The position numbers were made by a program, and so were the translations under genes. A stretch of 64,000 bases of DNA. Source: DATCJU01 sp036562635. Its GTDB lineage: Bacteria; Actinomycetota; Actinomycetes; Mycobacteriales; Pseudonocardiaceae. The DNA is taken from the NCBI GenBank assembly GCA_036562635.1, contig DATCJU010000077.1:1-64000 (forward strand). The letters run 5' to 3'. Below the pieces are notes generated by a model. That model was not told the DNA's origin, made no database searches, and was given only the letters and a program-made list of their open reading frames with translations. Of the stretch, positions 26,848 to 33,207 are shown piece by piece. Each line of letters opens with the position of its first letter. Position 1 is the stretch's first letter.

Positions 26848-27914
26848 CCGAACCGCACCCCACGTCCGAGCAGAGCGCCCCATCGGCCGGCCGGCACATG
26901 GCCGCGGAGATCGACGAGCAACCGCACGTCTTCCAGCGGCTGCTCGACCGGCGAGCGGACATCGCGGCGGTCGCCGAGCACATCGCCCGCCGCCGTCCCC
27001 GGTTCGTCCTGCTCGCCGCGCGTGGCTCCTCCGACCACGCGGCCCAGTACGCCAAGTACCTGACCGAGGTGCTGCTGCAACTGCCCACCGGACTGGCCTC
27101 ACCGTCCACCGCCACGCTGTACGGGGCACGTCCCGACCTGACCGACGTGCTGCTGATCTCGGTCAGCCAGAGCGGCGGGTCGCCGGACCTGCTGGAGGTC
27201 ACCGAGGCGGCCCGGGAGCAGGGCGCCCTGACCGTCGCGGTCACCAACACCCCCGGTTCCCCGCTGGACCAGGCCGCCGAGCTGTCGGTGGACATCGGGG
27301 CCGGGCCGGAGCGGGCGGTCGCGGCCACCAAGACCTACAGCGCCTCGCTGCTGGCGCTGTACCTGCTCCTGGACGCGGTCCGCGGTGGCTCGGGCGAGCA
27401 CGCCGCCGAGCTGCCCGCACTCGCCCAGGCCACTCTGGACGGTTCCGTGGACGCGGTGGACGAGGTCGTGCAGCGCTTCCGGTTCGTGTCCAGCATGGTG
27501 ACCACCGGTCGTGGTTTCTCCTCCGCGACCGCGGCCGAGGCCGCGTTGAAGCTGGCCGAGACCAGCTACCTGGCCGTCCGCTTCTACAGCGGGGCCGACC
27601 TGCTGCACGGACCGGTCGCCGCGGTGGACGAACAGACCGGGGTGCTCGCGATCTGCAGCACCGGCGCCGGCGGCAAAGCCATGCGGGACGTGCTGGACGT
27701 GGTGTGCGAACGGGGTGCCGACATCTGCGCGTTCGGCTCGGCCGCGGCCCAGATGCCGGCGACCCTGTACGTGGACGTCCCGGAGACGGCCGAGGAGGTG
27801 GCTCCCGTCCTGGAGGTGCTGCCGGTGCAGCGCTTCGCCCTCAACCTGGCCCTGGCCCGGGGACTCGACCCCGACCGCCCACGCGGCCTGTCCAAGGTCA
27901 CCAGGACCCGCTGA
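26844..27914 (+). CDS. SIS-domain glucosamine-6-phosphate deaminase/isomerase-like protein
   Basis: 356 residues with two SIS domains like the isomerase half of GlmS but no glutaminase domain. Visible motifs: ARGSSDHAAQYAKY, SVSQSGGSPDLL, TNTPGSPLD, ERAVAATKTY, and a C-terminal DPDRPRGLSKVT resembling GlmS. The absence of the amidotransferase half suggests it works in the catabolic direction, GlcN-6-phosphate to fructose-6-phosphate, replacing NagB. That role is inferred from its position as last gene of the das operon. The operon ends in a 12-bp perfect hairpin. Confidence 0.85.
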   Translation: MTEPHPTSEQSAPSAGRHMAAEIDEQPHVFQRLLDRRADIAAVAEHIARRRPRFVLLAARGSSDHAAQYAKYLTEVLLQLPTGLASPSTATLYGARPDLTDVLLISVSQSGGSPDLLEVTEAAREQGALTVAVTNTPGSPLDQAAELSVDIGAGPERAVAATKTYSASLLALYLLLDAVRGGSGEHAAELPALAQATLDGSVDAVDEVVQRFRFVSSMVTTGRGFSSATAAEAALKLAETSYLAVRFYSGADLLHGPVAAVDEQTGVLAICSTGAGGKAMRDVLDVVCERGADICAFGSAAAQMPATLYVDVPETAEEVAPVLEVLPVQRFALNLALARGLDPDRPRGLSKVTRTR

Positions 27915-28029
27915 GCCGGCCGGTGTCCCACCCGCCGGGACGGCGGACGGTGATCCGCCACGTCTCCCTCGGACCCGGCGCATCCCGGAACGACGGGCCG
28001 GCGGTGGCCTGGGGAAACCGGGTAAAGAG

Positions 28030-28067
28030 GCGCCCGCCTCACCGAGGGGGCGGGATGAGGCGGGCGC
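28030..28067. terminator. Terminator hairpin of the das operon
   Basis: GCGCCCGCCTCA at 28030-28041 pairs perfectly with TGAGGCGGGCGC at 28056-28067 across a 14-base loop, 115 bases after the SIS gene. Confidence 0.7.
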
Positions 28068-28506
28068 GTACCAGGCTACGCCGAACGGAGCAGACTGCTC
28101 CACGCGGGGGACCCGGGCGAGTGCTACACCACCGGGTGCGATTGCCGAGCACACCGTCCACTGTGGTGTCCCGGCCGGCGCCCATCGGCACCTCCCGGCC
28201 CACCCCGAGCAAGCACCCACACCCCGCGCCCCGCCGCCGACGGTCCCGACACGACCGGACGCGGACACGGCCAGGGACCCGATCCGCAGGGGACCCGCAC
28301 CGTCCCGTGCAGCGGTCGACCGCATGTGTTCCTCCCTCCGATCGGTTCCTTCCCGGATCGGTACGAACGGAGCCGGCAACCACGTCACCGGGTCCGCCCC
28401 GCACCGCCGCCAGTCCAGCAGGAGCAGCCGTCGAAGGGCGAGCGTGTGACGAGCAGTGGGTGGCCCGCTGCCGAAAACATCCCTTCCACGGGTGAATCTC
28501 CGCGGC
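28068..28506. other. Non-coding interval between the das operon and the kinase gene
   Basis: No gene I can support. Frames are open on both strands but have no family resemblance. A strong GGAGGGAGG before an ATG at 28325 on the minus strand opens a frame that only runs antisense through the SIS gene. No dre-like palindrome was found here. Confidence 0.5.
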
Positions 28507-28534
28507 CCTTGCTCGGCCGAGGAAGTACGCGATA
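28507..28534 (+). promoter_or_regulatory. Promoter of the GlcNAc kinase gene
   Basis: TTGCTC (28507-28512), a 16-base spacer and GATACT (28529-28534); the GTG follows 9 bases later, so the transcript is probably leaderless. Confidence 0.5.
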
Positions 28535-28543
28535 CTCCCCCGC

Positions 28544-29545
28544 GTGACCCATGGCGCGGACGTTCTCGTGGTCGGACTCGACGTCGGAGGCACCTCCACC
28601 CGAGCACTGGTGGCCGACCTGGACGGCAACCACCGGGGTCGTGGAACGGCGTCCGGCGGCAACCCGAACTCGCATCCGCCGGAGCAGGCCGCGGCGCAGG
28701 TGGGCAAGGCCCTGCGGGAGGCGCTGACCGGCCTCGACCCGGCCGGGGTGCGAGCCGGGATGCTCGGCATGGCCGGGGTCAGCACACTCACCGACCCGGC
28801 CGTCCGCGCCCTGTTCGAGCAGGCCTGGCACGAGGCCGGGCTGCGGTGCCCGCTGCGCGTGGCCAGCGACTGCGAGGTCGGCTTCGCCGCCGGTGCGGCG
28901 GAACGGTCCGGGACCGCGTTGGTGGCTGGTACCGGCTCGATCGCCGCGCGTATCCAGGACCACCGGATGGTCGCCACGGTCGGCGGACACGGCTGGCTGC
29001 TCGGCGACGAGGGAAGCGGGTTCTGGTTGGGCCGGGAGGCGGTGCGGGCCGCACTGCGTGCCCTGGAGGGCCGGCTCCCGCTGACCGGGCTCACCGAGGC
29101 GGTGCTCACCCGTGCGTTGGGCACGCCACCGGAGGGCGGCTGGCCGGGGCCGGACCACCGGAGCACCTCGTCCCGTCTGATCACCGTGGTGAACCGGGCC
29201 GAGCCGATCGCCCTGGCCGGCTACGCCGCGCTGGTCACCACGACCGCCGCCGAGGGGGACGAGGTGGCCCGGGACATCGTGCGACGCGCCGCGGAGCAGC
29301 TCCTCGACCTGGTCGCCGCAGCCCGGCCGAGCGGCGGCAGCACCCCGGTGGTGCTGATCGGCAGCCTCACCGCACCGGACAACCCGGTGGGCGCTGCCCT
29401 GCGCGCGCAGCTGGCCGTCCGGTACGGGGAGGACGTGGTGCGCACCGCCACCGACGGGGCCGCCGGGGCGGCGTGGCTCGCCGCCCTCGACCTGCTCGAC
29501 GAACCGGCCGCCGCCGCACTGCACACCCGCCTGACCGCGGGCTGA
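28544..29545 (+). CDS. nagK: N-acetylglucosamine kinase, BadF/BadG family
   Basis: 333-residue ASKHA-fold kinase with the phosphate-binding loop GLDVGGTSTRALVAD at the N-terminus, the second glycine-rich loop VAGTGSIAAR, and GGHGWLLGDEGSGFWLG, characteristic of the BadF/BcrA-type N-acetylglucosamine kinases. It would phosphorylate GlcNAc released by the GH3 enzyme. Start GTG 28544 lies directly behind a promoter without a ribosome site. NagA (deacetylase), the next step, is not in the window. Other hexosamine substrates are possible. Confidence 0.8.
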   Translation: MTHGADVLVVGLDVGGTSTRALVADLDGNHRGRGTASGGNPNSHPPEQAAAQVGKALREALTGLDPAGVRAGMLGMAGVSTLTDPAVRALFEQAWHEAGLRCPLRVASDCEVGFAAGAAERSGTALVAGTGSIAARIQDHRMVATVGGHGWLLGDEGSGFWLGREAVRAALRALEGRLPLTGLTEAVLTRALGTPPEGGWPGPDHRSTSSRLITVVNRAEPIALAGYAALVTTTAAEGDEVARDIVRRAAEQLLDLVAAARPSGGSTPVVLIGSLTAPDNPVGAALRAQLAVRYGEDVVRTATDGAAGAAWLAALDLLDEPAAAALHTRLTAG

Positions 29546-29594
29546 CCCGACGGTCGGGACGACGGGCACCGACCGGGAGCGGGACAGGGCGGAG

Positions 29595-30380
29595 TCAGCC
29601 CCGGCGTGGCGGTGTGTCGGTCGTCGGTGTCCTGGGATGACGCAGACCGGGGTGGTCGGGCGGGAGCGAGCGACGGAACACCCACCAGCTCACCGCCAGG
29701 CACACCGTGAGCAGAGGCCAACTCAGGACCACCTGGGCCACACCCAGGGCCACCGTGGCATCGGCCACCCACAGGGGCAGGAACACCAGCAGACGGACCA
29801 CGTACTGCCCCACCCACACCCAGCTGGCCCGGATGTAGGCACGCAGCAGATCCGGATCGCGACGCCACCGGGTGCGCTGGCCGAGCACCGCACCGACGAT
29901 CACGCCCAGGAACGGCCAGCGGACGACGATGCTGGCCATCCAGGCCAGGGCACTGGCCGCATTGGAGGCCACCCGGATCAGGAAGAAGTCGGCCGCACGC
30001 CCCGTGCGCAGGGCGATCAGCGCAGCCACCGCGACCCCGAGGAAACCGAGCACCACGGCCCGGGGCCTGCTGCCCCCGCGCAACCGCACCACCGCCGTGA
30101 CGGCACCGACCACGAGAGCCGCGGCGGCACCGATCCCGACGGACTGCCCGGCCAGCAGCCACCCGGCGACGAAGGCGACCGGCGGCAGCGTGGCGTCCAG
30201 GGCGGCACGGCGCCCGCCGAGCAACCGGGAGAGAGACTCCTGGGAGGTCTCCTGCACGAGCCCTGGCTCCGCGGAGGCCGACCGCGGCGCGCCACCGCGT
30301 CCCGACTCGCTCTCGACGCGCTCGCACACTCCTTCGGTCACTCCTTCAGGGTGCCGCAGTCCTACGCCCTGTGGCACCAT
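29595..30380 (-). CDS. DUF3159 family integral membrane protein
   Basis: 261 residues. A hydrophilic N-terminus of about 45 residues leads into the DUF3159 core (SLSRLLGGRRAALDATLPPVAFVAGW) with five to six membrane helices and a conserved RTRWRRDPDLLRAYIRASWVWVGQY loop. Function unknown. ATG 30380 has AGAGAGG six bases upstream. It is convergent with the kinase gene and probably unrelated to it functionally. Confidence 0.85.
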   Translation of the reverse strand: MVPQGVGLRHPEGVTEGVCERVESESGRGGAPRSASAEPGLVQETSQESLSRLLGGRRAALDATLPPVAFVAGWLLAGQSVGIGAAAALVVGAVTAVVRLRGGSRPRAVVLGFLGVAVAALIALRTGRAADFFLIRVASNAASALAWMASIVVRWPFLGVIVGAVLGQRTRWRRDPDLLRAYIRASWVWVGQYVVRLLVFLPLWVADATVALGVAQVVLSWPLLTVCLAVSWWVFRRSLPPDHPGLRHPRTPTTDTPPRRG

Positions 30381-30723
30381 GCTCCACCTCTCTTTTCAGC
30401 AGCTCTTGCTCACCGCGTCGAGTGCTGCTCCGCACGGACCAGCCGGCACGTCGTCCACGCAGCGTGGCGGATAACTCAACAGGACGAGTTCTCGTAGTCC
30501 GATCGAGAAGAAACGGTGCGGGACCGCAGCACATCCGGTACACGTGGCGGCACGGGACGGTGCCGGAGTCACCTCGGCTCGCCCCCGTCGTTCCCCGGAA
30601 GAGGACGTCCGTCGCCCCAGCAAGGAGCACCCACCAGCCGAACACCGACGACCGCACGCGGTCCGACCGGACACCCCCGGCCCAGAGTCACCCGATCCGC
30701 AACCACACCCGGAGCCCGGACGT
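30381..30723. other. 343-base gap before the GH4-like gene
   Basis: Divergent promoter region between DUF3159 and the GH4-like gene. The frame of the latter is open from 30544, but those 60 residues are Pro/Arg/His-rich and unlike GH4 proteins. No operator or RNA element recognised. Confidence 0.45.
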
Positions 30724-31950
30724 ATGAAGATCACCATCGTGGGAGGCGCAGCCGCCAGCACGCCCGGACTGGTCACCGCGCTGGCCGGGCGTCCAGGGCT
30801 GCTGGACGTCTCGGAGATCGTGCTGGTGGACCCGGATCAGCAGCGGCTGGAGCAGATGGGGGCGCTCTGCCAGCACCTGCTCCACGAGAACGCGCCGGAC
30901 ACCGTGTGCTGTCCCCCGACGGTGCGGGTCTGCCCGGACCTCGAACCCGGTGCCACCGGGGCCGCGGCGGTGCTGCTGCAACCCCAGGTGGCGGACGAGG
31001 CACCTCACCCGGAGGGTCCGCTTCCGCTCGGCTGTGCCTGTCCCGAACCGGCCGTCGTGGGGGCGGCCGCCCTGAGCCGGGCCCTGCGCGTGGTTCCGGT
31101 CGCGGTGGACGTGGCCGAGCGCGTACGCGCGGTGGCCCCCGACGCCTGGCTGGTCAACACCACCAGCCCCGTCGGTGTGGTGACCGGGGCGCTGCTGCGG
31201 GACGACCACCGGGTGGTGGGTCTGTGCTCCGAGGCGTTCACCGCCCGCCGCTGGCTGGCCGGCCTGCTCGGTGTGCCCCCGGAGGTGGTGTTCCCCGAGT
31301 ACGTCGGGCTGCACCACCTGTGGTGGGTGCGTGGCGTGCTGATCAAGGGACCGAACGCGATAGCGGACGTCCTGCCCCCGCTGTTGCAGGGCCAGGCGGC
31401 CGAACTGGCCGGCACGGTGGGTCTGCCCGAGGCGCTGCTCCACCGGCTCGGCATGGTGCCCGGCCCGCACCTGGCCCCCTTCTACCTGGCCGAACAGGCC
31501 GAGCGGGCACACCGGCTCGGTCCCGTGCCGGGGACGACCCCCGCCGCGCGCCCCGGACCGGCCGGGCCCTCGATGCTGGGTCTGGCGGCGGCCGAGCTGT
31601 TGGAGGCGCTGCTGACCGGCGGCGGGGCGATGCACGTGGTGCACGTGCGCAACGGCCACACCGTGCCGGCCCTGCCGGCGGACACCGTGGTGGAACTGCC
31701 GTGCACCGTGGACACCGCGGGACCGGTCCCCGCGGCGGTGCGCCCGTTGGAACCGGCGCTGGCCGGCCTGGCCTCGCACGTGGCCGCGTTCGGGGAGGCC
31801 ACCCTCGACGCCGCCCTGCACGGCGGCCGGGACCGGGTGGCCGACGCCCTGCTCGCCCATCCGCTGCTGCGGGACTTCGCCACGATCGAACAGCTGGCCG
31901 ACGAGATCGTCGCCAGCAACGCCACCCACCTGCCCTGGGCCGGCAAGTGA
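30724..31950 (+). CDS. GH4-family glycosidase homologue with altered active site
   Basis: 408 residues in the GH4 layout: N-terminal nucleotide-binding strand ITIVGGAAASTP, VLVDPDQQRLEQM, the IPVVLDIAE-like VVPVAVDVAERV, then GLCSEA, GLHHLWWVRG and a C-terminal HGGRDRVADALLAHPL segment. The metal-ligand Cys168 and His198 are kept, but the usual NPAG reads SPVG, GLCN reads GLCS, GxNH reads GLHH, and the GQETTGPGG loop is gone. It may bind a different substrate or have lost glycosidase activity. Start ATG 30724 follows GGAGCCCGGACGT. Proximity to the das locus suggests an amino-sugar link. Confidence 0.65.
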   Translation: MKITIVGGAAASTPGLVTALAGRPGLLDVSEIVLVDPDQQRLEQMGALCQHLLHENAPDTVCCPPTVRVCPDLEPGATGAAAVLLQPQVADEAPHPEGPLPLGCACPEPAVVGAAALSRALRVVPVAVDVAERVRAVAPDAWLVNTTSPVGVVTGALLRDDHRVVGLCSEAFTARRWLAGLLGVPPEVVFPEYVGLHHLWWVRGVLIKGPNAIADVLPPLLQGQAAELAGTVGLPEALLHRLGMVPGPHLAPFYLAEQAERAHRLGPVPGTTPAARPGPAGPSMLGLAAAELLEALLTGGGAMHVVHVRNGHTVPALPADTVVELPCTVDTAGPVPAAVRPLEPALAGLASHVAAFGEATLDAALHGGRDRVADALLAHPLLRDFATIEQLADEIVASNATHLPWAGK

Positions 31951-32000
31951 CCGTCCCACCCCTGGTGGGCGCCGCCACGAGGCGCCTGTGACCTGCGACA

Positions 32001-32055
32001 ACCTACGCAAACGTAAGTGACCCTCGCGTAAGTGACGGTGGCGTAGGTAGAGCTC
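32001..32055. repeat. Iterated 15-bp motif with flanking inverted arms, probable operator
   Basis: Three consecutive 15-base units start at 32011, 32026 and 32041 with ACGTAAGT, GCGTAAGT and GCGTAGGT; the first two share CGTAAGTGAC exactly. In addition ACCTACGC (32001-32008) is the exact inverse of GCGTAGGT (32041-32048). The array ends 126 bases before the SGNH hydrolase start, in its presumed promoter. Confidence 0.6.
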
Positions 32056-32180
32056 GACGCGAGATGCTGTCCCCCGCGGACCGAAGCCGAAAGGCCGTCG
32101 CGTGTCGTGATCCCACCACTCCGCCCGCGGCGGCCGCGGGGTGCCAGGCCCCGCACGGAGGGAGTACAGGGGAGGAACAC

Positions 32181-32948
32181 GTGCACGACTGGCACGCCTA
32201 CGTCGCGTTGGGGGACAGCTTCACCGAGGGCCTGAACGACCCCGCCCCCGACGGGAAGGGCCAGTTCCGGGGATGGGCGGACCGGCTCGCCGAGCACCTG
32301 GCTGCCACCACGGAGGAATTCCGCTACGCCAACCTCGCGGTTCGCGGCAAGCTGCTGCAGCAGGTCATCGACGACCAGCTCCCCCGCGCCGTCGAGCTCA
32401 AGCCGGACCTGGTGAGCCTGTGCGCCGGAGGCAACGACCTGCTGCGCCCGGGCGGTGACCCGGACGCCCTCGCCGTGCGGTTCGACGCCGCGGTGGCCGA
32501 ACTGCGGGCCACGGGGGCCGACGTGCTGCTGTGCACCGGATTCGATACCAAGCAGATGGGTGTGATGCGACACCTGCGGGGCAAGGTCGCCACCTACAAC
32601 TCGCACCTGTGGGCCATCGCCGACCGACACGGCTGCCGGGTGCTCGACCTGTGGTCGATGACCGTGCTGCAGGACCCGCGGGCCTGGAGCGAGGACCGGC
32701 TGCACCTGTCCCCCGAGGGGCACCGGCGGGTGGCGCTGCGCGCCTGCGAGGTCCTCGGTGTCCCGGTGACCGAGCGGTGGGACGCCCCCTGGCCGCCGGC
32801 CCCGTCCGCGGACTGGGTGGAGCTGCGCCTGGAGGACCTGCGCTGGGCCCGGGAGCACCTCATGCCCTGGATCGGCCGCCGACTGCGTGGCCGGTCCTCC
32901 GGGGACAACCTGCCCCCGAAGCGCCCCGAGCTCACCCCGGTGGCCTGA
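32181..32948 (+). CDS. SGNH/GDSL-family hydrolase, cytoplasmic
   Basis: 255-residue esterase-like protein with the SGNH catalytic set: block I VALGDSFTEG (Ser13), block II Gly in ANLAVRGK, block III AGGNDLL (Asn near 86) and block V LHLSPEGH (His near 175-180). No signal peptide. The substrate is unknown; the family includes lipases, esterases and acetyl-xylan or peptidoglycan deacetylases. GTG 32181 has GGGGAGG 5 bases upstream, which decides the start over an in-frame ATG at 32064. The C-terminal 40 residues are Arg/Pro-rich. A repetitive operator-like array precedes the gene. Confidence 0.9.
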   Translation: MHDWHAYVALGDSFTEGLNDPAPDGKGQFRGWADRLAEHLAATTEEFRYANLAVRGKLLQQVIDDQLPRAVELKPDLVSLCAGGNDLLRPGGDPDALAVRFDAAVAELRATGADVLLCTGFDTKQMGVMRHLRGKVATYNSHLWAIADRHGCRVLDLWSMTVLQDPRAWSEDRLHLSPEGHRRVALRACEVLGVPVTERWDAPWPPAPSADWVELRLEDLRWAREHLMPWIGRRLRGRSSGDNLPPKRPELTPVA

Positions 32949-33034
32949 CCGGCTCGTGGGGTGGGCCGCCGGAGACCCCGCCGGCCCACCCCCATCCGGA
33001 TCTGCTCGGAGTGGCACCGGGTGGATCAAACAAA

Positions 33035-33067
33035 CCGGCCGGCACCCCCTGGGCGGATGCCGGCCGG
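33035..33067. terminator. Terminator hairpin between convergent genes
   Basis: Perfect 10-bp inverted repeat CCGGCCGGCA / TGCCGGCCGG with a 13-base loop, between the SGNH hydrolase and SARP genes. Confidence 0.65.
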
Positions 33068-33207
33068 AGTGGTCAGGCCGTCGGTTCCTCCCCCAACGGA
33101 ACCTCCGACCTCCGGGGCACCGGCCTCACGCACGAACCCCCAACCGGTGCCCTGAGTCACTATGCCAACGATCTGTCAACCCTCGCGACCACTGAGCTAA
33201 ACAGCGG

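Noticed and set aside
27099..28325. Minus-strand ATG at 28325 with a near-ideal GGAGGGAGG ribosome site
   Set aside because: The frame it opens has weak third-position G/C bias at first, no family resemblance and then runs antisense through the SIS gene, so I did not call a gene.
30544..30723. 60-residue N-terminal extension of the GH4-like protein
   Set aside because: Pro/Arg/His-rich sequence without homology character; the GH4 nucleotide-binding strand begins right after ATG 30724.
32181..32948. Signal peptide on the SGNH hydrolase via the in-frame ATG at 32064
   Set aside because: The added residues are hydrophilic and the GTG at 32181 has a far better ribosome site.
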